Shown: in pieces, positions 1 through 8,192 of the stretch
Numbering within the stretch: the first letter of the stretch is position 1
Layout: every line of letters starts with the position of its first letter
Assembly: GCA_030433115.1 (NCBI GenBank)
Contig: JAUILH010000022.1
Span: 1-39,691 of the forward strand
Length of the DNA: 39,691 nt
Origin: Bacteroidia bacterium
Lineage (GTDB): Bacteria > Bacteroidota > Bacteroidia > Flavobacteriales_D > JAUILH01
Direction: 5' to 3'
Translations under genes and position numbers: made by a program
The notes under the pieces: model-generated
The model's input: only the letters and a program-made list of their open reading frames with translations
Databases searched by the model: none
Told to the model about the DNA's origin: nothing

Positions 1-108
1 TGGTATGTTTTAATGGTGTCATATCAAGTTATGTTCTTCTGAGCTGTCAAATTTAGCCGTACAGCCAGGCTCAAAAGTTAATTTAAAGTAAATATAATGC
101 TACTAAGT

Positions 109-525
109 TTAAGCCGTTATCAGGTTTTCTTTATTAACCAGACTTTCAACATTCATTACGAATGCCAAACTTACTACATTAATCTGTTTAATGGTGGATG
201 CAACATGATCAGGCGTTTGCAATCCATTGTCGTAAAGTAACAAGAAATACTGAACTTGAGCTTGTTCCGGAATTAACAAACCTCCGGTTCCTTTGTTTTT
301 AATGAGTTCGTAGGAGGCGTGTGTTTCTTCACAAGTGAAACGAAAAACGGCATGTGTGCTGGATGTTTTTCCCAGCAATATTGAAAAGTCTTCCAGGTCT
401 CGTTGCATGTGTATTTGAAGGGTTCGGTTGAGGTGCCAAACCAGGCTATAGTCTTTTGAATTTGAACAAATCGCGATCAAGTCAAACTCAAAATCATATT
501 CTACATCCAGTACAAATCGAGACAT
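109..525 (-). CDS. IPExxxVDY family protein
   Basis: 138-aa cytosolic protein with no signal peptide. Residues 85-95 read LIPEQAQVQYF, a variant of the I-P-E-x-x-x-V-D/Q-Y signature that names this small Bacteroidota family. Family knowledge: it is commonly found between rnc and pyruvate kinase, and its function is unknown. Here it lies 54 bp downstream of rnc on the same strand, at the end of the acpP-fabF-rnc unit, which supports the assignment independently of the motif. Pyruvate kinase is not visible because the window ends 108 bases further left. No enzymatic motif can be recognised. Confidence 0.8.
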   Translation of the reverse strand: MSRFVLDVEYDFEFDLIAICSNSKDYSLVWHLNRTLQIHMQRDLEDFSILLGKTSSTHAVFRFTCEETHASYELIKNKGTGGLLIPEQAQVQYFLLLYDNGLQTPDHVASTIKQINVVSLAFVMNVESLVNKENLITA

Positions 526-579
526 GATACAAAGTTAAGTCAAGAAACAAAGTTGATTGAGTAGCGGAAATAATCTTGT

Positions 580-1284
580 CTACGACAGCTTGTTCAAAGC
601 CTCTCGAGAAGCGTTTTGTTCTGCTTTCTTTTTGGATGGTCCAGCACCCTCACCCAACACTTGCCCTTCACAAATAATGTGGAATACATAGTTTTTTTCG
701 TGCCCAAGGTCTTCCTGAAGAACAAGCTTAAACTCAAGGTTCTTTTTATTCTTCTGCGACCAGATCAGAATTTGACTTTTGTAATCATCATTGTCGTGAA
801 TGACCGTTTTAAGGTTGAGGTGGGTTTGAAATAGCTTTATTGTACTTTTTTCGGCCTGTTTGAACCCTTTGTCTAAATAAATTGCGCCCACCAAAGCTTC
901 AAGAGCATTGCCACAAATGGTTTGTTTATTGACGTATTTACCATCCATGAAGTCTACTACTGTTTCCAGGCCCATCTTAACCCCAAGAACACCCAGTGTT
1001 TTTCTACTCACCATTCTGGATTTCATTTGAGTAAGCACACCTTCACTGGCGTCTCTTTGGTTTTCAAACAGAAAAACCGCCATGATGTTGTCTAAAATCG
1101 CATCTCCCAAAAACTCGAGACGTTCATTATTTCTCAGATCAGTTTCTTTTGTGGAGGATTTATGGCGCAGAGCTTCTTCATACAAAGAGAGGTCATTTGG
1201 TTTGAAACCAAACTTGTCCTGGATGAATTGATAAAGGATCAGTTGCTTGTCGGTGTATGATCTTGATTTAAAAAGACCAAACAA
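580..1284 (-). CDS. rnc: Ribonuclease III
   Basis: 234 aa, normal length for bacterial RNase III, which cleaves double-stranded RNA in rRNA maturation and mRNA turnover. The signature NERLEFLGDAILD lies at residues 53-65, with the metal-binding Asp at 61. The second catalytic Glu is E129 in GNALEALVGAIYLD; the Asn at 126, where E. coli has Asp114, is usual in Bacteroidota. A double-stranded RNA-binding domain covers about residues 167-233, with a GxGxSKKxAEQxA-type helix near the end. The ATG lies only 3 bp after the fabF stop, so the two are certainly cotranscribed. Assignment is secure. Confidence 0.96.
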   Translation of the reverse strand: MFGLFKSRSYTDKQLILYQFIQDKFGFKPNDLSLYEEALRHKSSTKETDLRNNERLEFLGDAILDNIMAVFLFENQRDASEGVLTQMKSRMVSRKTLGVLGVKMGLETVVDFMDGKYVNKQTICGNALEALVGAIYLDKGFKQAEKSTIKLFQTHLNLKTVIHDNDDYKSQILIWSQKNKKNLEFKLVLQEDLGHEKNYVFHIICEGQVLGEGAGPSKKKAEQNASREALNKLS

Positions 1285-1287
1285 AAT

Positions 1288-2541
1288 TTAAGCATTGAAT
1301 TTTTTAACGATCACAGAAGTGTTGTGACCTCCAAAACCGAATGTGTTGCTTAGCGCACAGTTAACGGTTCTTTTTTGAGCCTCATGGAATGTGAAGTTCA
1401 ATTCGTTGTCAATATCAGGATCCTCTGTTTGGTGGTTGATGGTTGGAGGAACGATATCATTTTTAACTGCCATGATACAGGCAATGGCTTCAATGGCTCC
1501 GGCTGCACCCAATAAGTGACCGGTCATTGATTTGGAAGAACTGATGTTTAGGTTATAGGCATGTTCTCCAAAAACGGCTTTAATGGCTTTTGTTTCGGCA
1601 ATATCTCCCAAAGGTGTAGAGGTACCATGAACATTCACGTAGTCAATGTCTTCGGGTTTCAATTCAGCATCTTCCAATGCTGTCTTCATCACATTAAGAG
1701 CACCTAAGCCCTCAGGATGTGGCGCGGTCATGTGGTAGGCGTCTGCAGACAAACCGCCTCCGGCTACTTCAGCGTAAATCTTAGCGCCTCTTGCCATGGC
1801 GTGTTCGTAGCTCTCCAAAATAATGGCACCAGACCCTTCACCCAAAACAAAACCTTCTCTGTCTTTGTCGAATGGACGGGAGGCCGTTGCTGGATCATCG
1901 TTTCTTGTGGACAAAGCTTTTAATGCGTTGAATCCACCGATTCCAGCCTCAGTAACTGAGGCTTCAGACCCACCGGTAATCATAATATCAGCCTTTCCTA
2001 AACGAATGTAGTTAAAGGCATCAATCATGGCGTTGGTTGAAGAAGCACAAGCCGAAACAGTTGTAAAGTTTGGCCCTCTGAATCCATATTTAATTGAGAT
2101 ATGACCAGAGGCGATATCAGCAATCATTTTTGGAATAAAGAAAGGGTTGAAACGTGGGGTACCATCTCCATTGGCAAATTCGATACACTCTTCCTGGAAT
2201 GTTCTCAAGCCACCAATACCAGATCCCCAGATAACACCAGCTCTGTCTACATCAATAGACTCCAAATCTAATCCGGAATCTTCAATGGCTTCTGCGGTGG
2301 TTACCATGGCATACTGAGAAAAGAGGTCGAGTTTTCTCGCCTCTTTTCTATGCATATGCTCTTCTACATTAAACCCTTTTACCTCACAGGCAAAACGGGT
2401 TTTAAATTTTGACGCGTCAAAATGCGTGATTGGAGCAGCACCGCTAACACCTTTAATTAAGGCATTCCAGTAATCATCTAGATTATTTCCAATAGGAGTA
2501 AGTGCTCCCATTCCTGTTATGACTACGCGTTTAAGCTCCAT
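1288..2541 (-). CDS. fabF: 3-oxoacyl-[acyl-carrier-protein] synthase II
   Basis: 417 aa, the usual length of FabF, the condensing enzyme that extends acyl-ACP with malonyl-ACP in fatty acid elongation. The catalytic triad is visible: Cys165 in VSACASSTNA, His305 in VNVHGTSTPLGD and His342 in KSMTGHLLGAAGA. The C-terminal GFGGHN loop is also present. It lies 21 bp downstream of acpP and 3 bp upstream of rnc, the standard acpP-fabF-rnc order of Bacteroidota, so its ACP partner is encoded in the same transcript. Nothing unusual. Confidence 0.97.
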   Translation of the reverse strand: MELKRVVITGMGALTPIGNNLDDYWNALIKGVSGAAPITHFDASKFKTRFACEVKGFNVEEHMHRKEARKLDLFSQYAMVTTAEAIEDSGLDLESIDVDRAGVIWGSGIGGLRTFQEECIEFANGDGTPRFNPFFIPKMIADIASGHISIKYGFRGPNFTTVSACASSTNAMIDAFNYIRLGKADIMITGGSEASVTEAGIGGFNALKALSTRNDDPATASRPFDKDREGFVLGEGSGAIILESYEHAMARGAKIYAEVAGGGLSADAYHMTAPHPEGLGALNVMKTALEDAELKPEDIDYVNVHGTSTPLGDIAETKAIKAVFGEHAYNLNISSSKSMTGHLLGAAGAIEAIACIMAVKNDIVPPTINHQTEDPDIDNELNFTFHEAQKRTVNCALSNTFGFGGHNTSVIVKKFNA

Positions 2542-2562
2542 TCAAGAAATTTTAACTACGAA

Positions 2563-2799
2563 TTACTTTGCGTTCTCTTCAATGTAAGAAACAGCTTCTC
2601 CAACTGTACCAATCTTTTCAGCTTGGTCGTCAGGGATAGCAATGTTGAATTCTTTTTCAAATTCCATGATCAATTCAACGGTGTCTAATGAGTCAGCTCC
2701 TAGATCGTTAGTGAAGCTAGCTTCTTGAGTTACTTCTCCCTCATCTACACCCAATTTGTCAACAATAATAGCGACAACTCTTGATTTTATGTCAGACAT
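2563..2799 (-). CDS. acpP: Acyl carrier protein
   Basis: 78-aa acidic protein. Ser37 in the motif [15 protein letters not shown] is the attachment site for 4'-phosphopantetheine, which carries growing acyl chains for FabF and the other FAS-II enzymes. First gene of the acpP-fabF-rnc-IPExxxVDY unit. A good Bacteroidota-type promoter lies directly upstream (2832-2862). Length and motif leave no real alternative. Confidence 0.98.
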   Translation of the reverse strand: MSDIKSRVVAIIVDKLGVDEGEVTQEASFTNDLGADSLDTVELIMEFEKEFNIAIPDDQAEKIGTVGEAVSYIEENAK

Positions 2800-2831
2800 A
2801 ATCTGCTTTTTTAATAGGTTAATTCAGAGCG

Positions 2832-2862
2832 CAAATAAAAGACTTTTAAGTATTATGGCAAA
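2832..2862 (-). promoter_or_regulatory. Predicted promoter of the acpP-fabF-rnc operon
   Basis: On the minus strand, TTTG (2859-2862) is followed by a 19-bp spacer and TTTATTTG (2832-2839). The latter matches the Bacteroidota -7 consensus TAnnTTTG at seven of eight positions, and the spacing is that expected for the -33/-7 pair. Transcription would start a few bases further, leaving a leader of about 25 nt before the acpP ATG at 2799. Predicted by eye. Confidence 0.6.
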
Positions 2863-2868
2863 ATTTTT

Positions 2869-3546
2869 TTATTCATAATAGGCTACCACGTCCTCTAGGG
2901 CTTTGCGCTCTAAATCTGGCACGGTTACGGTATCTGCCGGATAGCCTACCGGCAACAAAAGGTAAGGGCGCTCATTATCAGGGCGTTTCAAGGCTTTCGC
3001 CAAAAAATTCATGGGGCTTGGTGTATGGGTTAAAGTTACCAAGCCTGCATTGTGAACAGCGCTAATAAACATACCAGCAGCAATGCCTACAGACTCCGCT
3101 ACGTAGTAATTATTGTACTTTTTGCCATCTTCTACCTCATAGGCGCGCTTCATCATTACCACAATCCAGGGCGCAATGTCTATGAATTCTTTAACCCAAT
3201 CAGTTCCCAGGGGGGCCAGGTCCTTTAACCACCTTTCACTCATTCGACCATTGTAACTTCTCTTCTCTTCTTCTTCTGCCAATGAACGAATTTGACTTTT
3301 CAGTGTTGCGTTGGAGATTAAGCAAAATGTCCAGGGCTGTTTGTGCGCACCAGAAGGCGCAGTAGAGGCAGTCATGATAATGTTCTCCATCACGGCTTTT
3401 GGCACTGGTTTGTCCGAGAAGTGACGCACGGATCTTCTGGTATCCATATACTCGTAAAATCGTCTGCTCCGTTCAATCATGTCTTCCGGAGAATAGGTGT
3501 CTCGTTCGTAAGGAATGAAGGGATAGTCGTCCTGATTAATGTCCAT
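2869..3546 (-). CDS. Iodotyrosine deiodinase-like flavoprotein (nitroreductase superfamily)
   Basis: 225-aa FMN-dependent nitroreductase-fold protein. RRSVRHFS (38-45) and TAPSGAHKQPWTF (62-74) are the FMN-binding segments. The middle part matches animal iodotyrosine deiodinase (IYD) and its Bacteroidota relative from Haliscomenobacter, as I remember them, rather than ordinary nitroreductases. EEEEKRSYNGRMSERWLKDL (91-110) forms the active-site lid, and Glu94, Tyr98 and Lys119 occupy the positions of human Glu157, Tyr161 and Lys182, which hold the substrate zwitterion. LTHTPSP and PVGYPA also agree. The expected reaction is reductive dehalogenation of iodo- or bromotyrosine. The gene is monocistronic and divergent from purN. 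Family is certain; substrate is inferred. Confidence 0.85.
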   Translation of the reverse strand: MDINQDDYPFIPYERDTYSPEDMIERSRRFYEYMDTRRSVRHFSDKPVPKAVMENIIMTASTAPSGAHKQPWTFCLISNATLKSQIRSLAEEEEKRSYNGRMSERWLKDLAPLGTDWVKEFIDIAPWIVVMMKRAYEVEDGKKYNNYYVAESVGIAAGMFISAVHNAGLVTLTHTPSPMNFLAKALKRPDNERPYLLLPVGYPADTVTVPDLERKALEDVVAYYE

Positions 3547-3621
3547 GTTTGCTCAAATTTGTGGGCTTGAAGATATTGAATATTTATGTTTCGGCATACT
3601 CGAATAGAATTTCTGTCATTT

Positions 3622-3654
3622 TTTGGGCTTTCATAATAAGGAAAAGTACCTTTG
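3622..3654 (+). promoter_or_regulatory. Predicted promoter of purN
   Basis: TTTG (3622-3625), a 21-bp spacer and TACCTTTG (3647-3654), a perfect match to TAnnTTTG. The purN ATG begins at 3663, only eight bases after the -7 element, so the mRNA would have a leader of a few nucleotides at most. This also argues against the longer in-frame start at 3549. Confidence 0.65.
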
Positions 3655-3662
3655 CCGCCTAC

Positions 3663-4253
3663 ATGTTAGAGAAACAGGTATATCAATTGGGAATATTGGC
3701 CTCCGGGACTGGAAGCAATGTACGCAATATACTGGCTTATTTTTCAAATGTTGAAGCGGTGAACGTGGTGTTGGTGGGAAGCAATAAAGCGAATGCGGGT
3801 GCCCTAGAAATTGCCAGGGAATTTGATGTCAACACACTTGTTTTCAACAACGAATTTGTAAGTGAATCGGGTGCCTCTGTTTTGGAACATTTTGAAAGTG
3901 CCCAACTCGATTGTTTGGTCTTAGCTGGCTTTCTTCGCAAGATTCCGGATGAACTAATTGAGCAGTATGAGAATAGAATTATCAATATTCACCCATCTCT
4001 ATTGCCAAAATATGGAGGGAAAGGCATGTATGGCTTGCATGTTCATAAAGCTGTGAAAGCTGCCGAAGAAGCAGAAACGGGCATTACCATTCATCTGGTG
4101 AATTCGGAATATGATAAAGGTCGCGTGTTATTTCAGGCAAAAACTGGTATTGAAAAAAACGATACGCCAGAAGATATTCAAGAAAAAGTAAAATCATTGG
4201 AGGCGGCGCATTTCCCCTCAATTATTCATAAATTTTTGACAGATGGAATTTAA
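3663..4253 (+). CDS. purN: Phosphoribosylglycinamide formyltransferase
   Basis: 196 aa from the chosen ATG. It transfers formyl from 10-formyl-THF to GAR, the third step of purine synthesis. ASGTGSN (13-19) binds the substrate phosphate. Asn108 and His110 in INIHPSLLPKYGGKG and Asp151 in SEYDKGRV are the catalytic set (E. coli N106, H108, D144). The GMYG variant after the HPSLLP loop is usual in Bacteroidota. The frame is open back to 3549, but those 38 residues lack family similarity and overlap a strong promoter, so 3663 is the better start. The last 11 bases overlap marC. Confidence 0.95.
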   Translation: MLEKQVYQLGILASGTGSNVRNILAYFSNVEAVNVVLVGSNKANAGALEIAREFDVNTLVFNNEFVSESGASVLEHFESAQLDCLVLAGFLRKIPDELIEQYENRIINIHPSLLPKYGGKGMYGLHVHKAVKAAEEAETGITIHLVNSEYDKGRVLFQAKTGIEKNDTPEDIQEKVKSLEAAHFPSIIHKFLTDGI

Positions 4254-4827
4254 TGGTGATGAAATATTGCGTGCGACGATGGTGTTGTTTGCAGTAATTG
4301 ATGTAATTGGGTCCATTCCCGTGATCATTAATATTAAGAAAAAGGCAGGTGAGATTCATCCGCTAAGAGCGTCTTTAGTTGCTCTTGGGATTATGATCGG
4401 TTTTTTGTTCATCGGAGAGCAAATTTTAGGTTTATTTCATGTAACGGTAAATGAATTTGCCGTGGCCGGTGCATTTATTTTGTTTTTTATGGCACTTGAG
4501 ATGATTTTAGGAATTAAGTTATTTAGAGATGAGAGCGCAGAATCTCCAAAAATTGCTTCTGTGGTACCTCTGGCATTTCCTATTTTGGCTGGTGCGGGAA
4601 CGATGACATCTCTGGTAGCCCTGAGGGCGGAGTACGAAACAGCTAATATTCTGGTGGCCGTGCTCATCAATGTGGTCTTAATTTTTGTGGTGTTGAAACT
4701 CACCAGAAGAATTGAAAACTTTTTAGGACCCAATGGCATTGCAGTCCTGCAAAAAGTATTTGGAATCATTCTATTGGCTATTGCAATTAAGCTGTTTAGT
4801 ACGAACATTCAAGCTTTAGGAAACTAA
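4243..4827 (+). CDS. MarC family integral membrane protein
   Basis: 194-aa hydrophobic protein with about six membrane-spanning segments, the architecture of the MarC/UPF0056 family in the inner membrane. Typical features are an early DxxGxIP motif (VIDVIGSIPVI, residues 18-28) and the conserved PLAFPILAGAGTM segment near residues 108-120. The function of the family is not established; the old link to multiple antibiotic resistance was withdrawn for E. coli MarC. It starts inside the end of purN (11-bp overlap) and is followed after one base by the ribonuclease H gene, so the three are probably cotranscribed and translationally coupled. Confidence 0.88.
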   Translation: MEFNGDEILRATMVLFAVIDVIGSIPVIINIKKKAGEIHPLRASLVALGIMIGFLFIGEQILGLFHVTVNEFAVAGAFILFFMALEMILGIKLFRDESAESPKIASVVPLAFPILAGAGTMTSLVALRAEYETANILVAVLINVVLIFVVLKLTRRIENFLGPNGIAVLQKVFGIILLAIAIKLFSTNIQALGN

Positions 4828-4828
4828 A

Positions 4829-5647
4829 ATGGCCGAAAAAAAGTACTACGTAGTTTGGGCAGGAAAAACCCCGGGGATTTATTCATCCTGGCCGGAAGCG
4901 CAAAAACAGATTTCGGGCTTCAAAGGCGCAAAGTTTAGGTCGTTCAAGTCGTGGTCTGAAGCAGAAAAAGCGTTTAAAGACCCTGATTCTGTTGCGCCCA
5001 TTGAAAAAGATAAAAAGCCCATGTATTATGTGGTCTGGCGAGGGTGGAATCCAGGAATTTATACTGATTGGAATGAAGCACTGAAGCAAATTACGGGAGC
5101 AGAAAAGCCTATTTACAAGACTTTTGGCAGCAAGGAATTGGCAGAAAAAGCCTTTGAGGAAGGTCCGGAAAAATACAAAGACGGCAGCTTCAAAAAAACG
5201 CGCGACCTCACTGCTGAGGAAAAGAAGCGTATAGGAGATCCTATAGAATTGAGTTTATGTGTGGATGCCGCCTGTAACGGAAAAGGAGATTTTGAGTATC
5301 AAGGTGTCTGGACTTTCAATCAAGAAAAACCAGTGTTCCTGGTGGGTCCGTATCAGAAGGGATCGAATAATATTGGGGAGTTTTTGGCATTGGTGCACGC
5401 TTTGGCTTTTTTAAACGGTCACAAGGACGAGAAAATGAAGCAAATGCCCATTTATTCAGATTCAAAAATTGCCATGGAGTGGTTGAGAGCAGGCAGATGC
5501 AGGACCAAACAACAACCGGGACCAGATGTACTCAAACTTATTGCCCGTGCAGAACAATGGTTGAATACACATAGGTGGCAAAACCCCATATTAAAATGGG
5601 AAACCAAAGCCTGGGGAGAAATTCCTGCCGATTTTGGGCGAAAATGA
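4829..5647 (+). CDS. Ribonuclease H with two viroplasmin-like N-terminal domains
   Basis: 272 aa. Two copies of the caulimovirus viroplasmin/RNase H1 N-terminal fold, each with the pattern K-x-Y-V-V-W-x-G-x-x-P-G-I-Y-x-x-W, lie at about residues 4-50 and 64-110. In RNase H1 this fold binds RNA/DNA hybrids. An RNase H catalytic domain follows from about residue 139, with acidic residues Asp146, Glu184, Asp211 and Asp268 in the expected order. It should remove RNA from RNA/DNA hybrids. The ATG follows the marC stop after one base. A single N-terminal domain is the common form, so the doubling is notable. No signal peptide; cytosolic. Confidence 0.9.
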   Translation: MAEKKYYVVWAGKTPGIYSSWPEAQKQISGFKGAKFRSFKSWSEAEKAFKDPDSVAPIEKDKKPMYYVVWRGWNPGIYTDWNEALKQITGAEKPIYKTFGSKELAEKAFEEGPEKYKDGSFKKTRDLTAEEKKRIGDPIELSLCVDAACNGKGDFEYQGVWTFNQEKPVFLVGPYQKGSNNIGEFLALVHALAFLNGHKDEKMKQMPIYSDSKIAMEWLRAGRCRTKQQPGPDVLKLIARAEQWLNTHRWQNPILKWETKAWGEIPADFGRK

Positions 5648-5699
5648 CCTACACGGTCTATCTAAATTTCTCATAACTTCACACCAAACTAATTGAGTT

Positions 5700-6404
5700 A
5701 TGTCAAGAACAATCATCATTTCGGGTGTTTCAAGTGGAATTGGAAAAGCCACAGCACATTTATTGCTAAAAAATGGATATCGTGTGGCAGGCCTGTCGCG
5801 AAGAACCTCAAAAAGTGAAGACATTTTAAACGAGTTTCCAGACAGGTTTTTGAATCTGGAAGCAGACGTGACAGATGTGGACTCTCTCAAAGTCGCAGTG
5901 GATAAAGTCCAGGAAAAATTTGGTCAAATAGACGCCTTGATTAACAATGCAGGAGTCGGACATCTTGGGAAAATTGAAACCGCAAAGTTAGAGGAGTGGC
6001 ACAACATGTTTGATGTGAACGTGAATGGTTTGTTGTCTCTCACTCATATCTGTATTCCTGAATTGATAAACAACAAAGGTCACATCATCAATATCGACTC
6101 GGTGGCCGGTCATGAGGTGTATCCTGAAGGAGTGGTGTATTGTGCTACCAAGCATGCAGTTCGTGTGATGTCTGTTGGCCTGGAAAAAGAACTGAAAGGT
6201 CGGGTTAAGGTAACCAACATCTCTCCTGGTCCGGTTGAAACGGAATTTGTTGAACACACCAGTGACAAAGAAAAAGTGGCTCAGATGAAGGAGTATTTCA
6301 AGGATGTACTCACCGCCAAGGACATTGCTGAGTCCATTTTATTTGCCTTATCTCAACCGGCGCACGTAGCCATTAATGAAATTACGATTAGACCTTTCAA
6401 GTAG
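5700..6404 (+). CDS. SDR family NAD(P)-dependent oxidoreductase
   Basis: 234-aa classical short-chain dehydrogenase/reductase. The dinucleotide-binding motif is GVSSGIG (9-15). Arg34/Arg35 after strand 2 suggest NADP(H) preference, NNAG lies at 82-85, and the catalytic Ser134, Tyr147 and Lys151 (YxxxK) are all present. The region after the active site (ISPGPVETEF) is like the YdfG/serine dehydrogenase subgroup. The substrate cannot be read from sequence. It starts 52 bp after the ribonuclease H gene and ends only 4 bp before the convergent ABC exporter gene, so there is no space for a separate terminator. Confidence 0.92.
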   Translation: MSRTIIISGVSSGIGKATAHLLLKNGYRVAGLSRRTSKSEDILNEFPDRFLNLEADVTDVDSLKVAVDKVQEKFGQIDALINNAGVGHLGKIETAKLEEWHNMFDVNVNGLLSLTHICIPELINNKGHIINIDSVAGHEVYPEGVVYCATKHAVRVMSVGLEKELKGRVKVTNISPGPVETEFVEHTSDKEKVAQMKEYFKDVLTAKDIAESILFALSQPAHVAINEITIRPFK

Positions 6405-6408
6405 ACAT

Positions 6409-8145
6409 TTATATTCTGCTCTGATAGGTATACAAGTCGTGGTAGCGTCCTTTTTTGGCAATGAGCTCGTCATGTTTGCCGCGTTCTACAATGTTGCCTT
6501 CTTCTATCACAAGAATTTGGTCAGCTTGCTGAATGGTGCTCAACCTGTGTGCAATTACAAAAGTGGTTCTGTTTTTCATCAACACACTTAAGCTCTTTTG
6601 AATGTAGGACTCACTCTCCGTATCTAAATTGGAGGTGGCTTCATCTAAAATGATAATTTTTGGGTTGGCGAGAATCGCTCTGGCTATCGAAATCCTTTGT
6701 CTTTGACCACCAGACAACTTCACCCCCCTCTCGCCAATAACGGTTTCAAGACCCTCTTCAAAACGGTCAGTGAACTCATGAACATAGGCGCCTTTAACAG
6801 CAGCCATAAGTGCTTCCTCTGAGGCGTCTTTTCTGGCGAACAATATGTTGTCTCTGATGGTGCCCTCGTACAAAAAATCGTCTTGTAAAACCACTGCCAG
6901 GTTTTGTCGGTAACTGCTGAGGTTTACTGTTGATAGGTCTATCCCATCTAACTCCACAGCGCCATCTGACGGGTTGAGAAAAGTGGCTGCCAGTCCGGCA
7001 ATGGTTGATTTTCCTGAACCAGAAGAGCCCACAAGTGCTGTTACACTGCCTGCCGGTGCAGAAAAACTGATGTTGTGCAGAACCTCCTTACTTTCTTCGT
7101 AGCTAAACGACACGTCATTGAACTGAATATCTCCTTTAATGTCTTTTAGATGAACAGATCGCTTTTCAGGGTCGTCCTCTTCAGGCATATTCATCAGTTC
7201 CTGGGTTCTGTCTAATCCTGCCATGGCTTCAGACAATTGTGAACCAATATTGCTCATCTGAATAATTGGTGCCACCATCAAGCCAAGCAAAAACGTGAAA
7301 AACATGAGGTCACCCGCAGACATATCACCTTCGATTACGTAGTGCCCACCAACGCCCATTATTGCTGTAGACGCCAAGCCAATCAAAAAGGTAGATGAGC
7401 TGGTGATGAGTGCGGTGGCGGTCAAACTCTTTTTAACGTTTTGGTATAAACGATTGACGCCATCTTCAAAAATTCGATTTTCCTGTTCTTCTGCATTGAA
7501 GCCTTTAATGACTCTTACTCCGTTTAAAGTTTCTGTGAGTCGACCAGTGACCTCCGCATTGATTTGTCCTCTTTTTCTAAAAATGGGACGAATGTATCCG
7601 AAAGCCTTCATCATAATTACTGCAAAAATGGCAACAGGGACCAATACAACCAGGGTTAAAAACCAGTTGAGTTGAAGTAATAGCACAAGAGAGATAATGG
7701 CTGTTAGCGACCCTCCGATTAATTGAACCAAACCAGTTCCAACGATATTTCTTACGCCTTCCACATCTGTCATGACTCTGGACACCAGTGCCCCAGATTT
7801 CTGATTGTCGAAAAAGTTGATAGGCAGTTTCATGAGTTTTTTCTGAACATCTGACCTAAGAATGGAAATGAGTCTTTGCGCTTCAACACTGAGCAATCTG
7901 GTTAAAGCAAAAGATGTGATGGCTTGAATGAATAAGGCTACTGCCAAAATGGTCACTAAATTCATGAGCAGAGGAAAATCTTCATTCGGGAAGACTTCAT
8001 CTAGCAAGGTTCGAGTCACAAAGGGTAATGCCAGTCCGGCGATACTTTTGATGATGATTAGAATCAGTCCAAGCGATACAATCTTTTTACGGGGCCAAAT
8101 GTACTCTTTGAAAGCCCATCTGAAGGAGACTTTAGTGTTGCTCAT
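6409..8145 (-). CDS. ABC exporter, fused permease-ATPase (MsbA-like)
   Basis: 578-aa half-transporter that must act as a dimer in the inner membrane. About six membrane helices lie within residues 20-300. The ATPase domain (about 335-578) has Walker A GSSGSGKST (373-381), signature LSGGQ (477-481), Walker B IIILDE (497-502) and switch His533 (AHRLST). The coupling segment ETLNGVRVIKGF (205-216) is typical of MsbA/lipid and multidrug exporters. Lipid A-core or a phospholipid is a possible cargo, but substrate cannot be decided. It lies 47 bp after the lipoprotein gene on the same strand. Confidence 0.93.
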   Translation of the reverse strand: MSNTKVSFRWAFKEYIWPRKKIVSLGLILIIIKSIAGLALPFVTRTLLDEVFPNEDFPLLMNLVTILAVALFIQAITSFALTRLLSVEAQRLISILRSDVQKKLMKLPINFFDNQKSGALVSRVMTDVEGVRNIVGTGLVQLIGGSLTAIISLVLLLQLNWFLTLVVLVPVAIFAVIMMKAFGYIRPIFRKRGQINAEVTGRLTETLNGVRVIKGFNAEEQENRIFEDGVNRLYQNVKKSLTATALITSSSTFLIGLASTAIMGVGGHYVIEGDMSAGDLMFFTFLLGLMVAPIIQMSNIGSQLSEAMAGLDRTQELMNMPEEDDPEKRSVHLKDIKGDIQFNDVSFSYEESKEVLHNISFSAPAGSVTALVGSSGSGKSTIAGLAATFLNPSDGAVELDGIDLSTVNLSSYRQNLAVVLQDDFLYEGTIRDNILFARKDASEEALMAAVKGAYVHEFTDRFEEGLETVIGERGVKLSGGQRQRISIARAILANPKIIILDEATSNLDTESESYIQKSLSVLMKNRTTFVIAHRLSTIQQADQILVIEEGNIVERGKHDELIAKKGRYHDLYTYQSRI

Positions 8146-8192
8146 ATCTTATTGCTGACGATTCATATTTGAAAATATTTGAGCCCAAAAAA

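Noticed and set aside
1..108. Left edge before the IPExxxVDY gene
   Set aside because: No coding frame, RNA or hairpin could be supported; pyruvate kinase would be expected further left but is not in the window.
3549..3662. In-frame N-terminal extension of purN (38 extra codons)
   Set aside because: The extra residues do not look like PurN, and the stretch contains the best promoter match of the region; ATG at 3663 starts exactly where the family begins.
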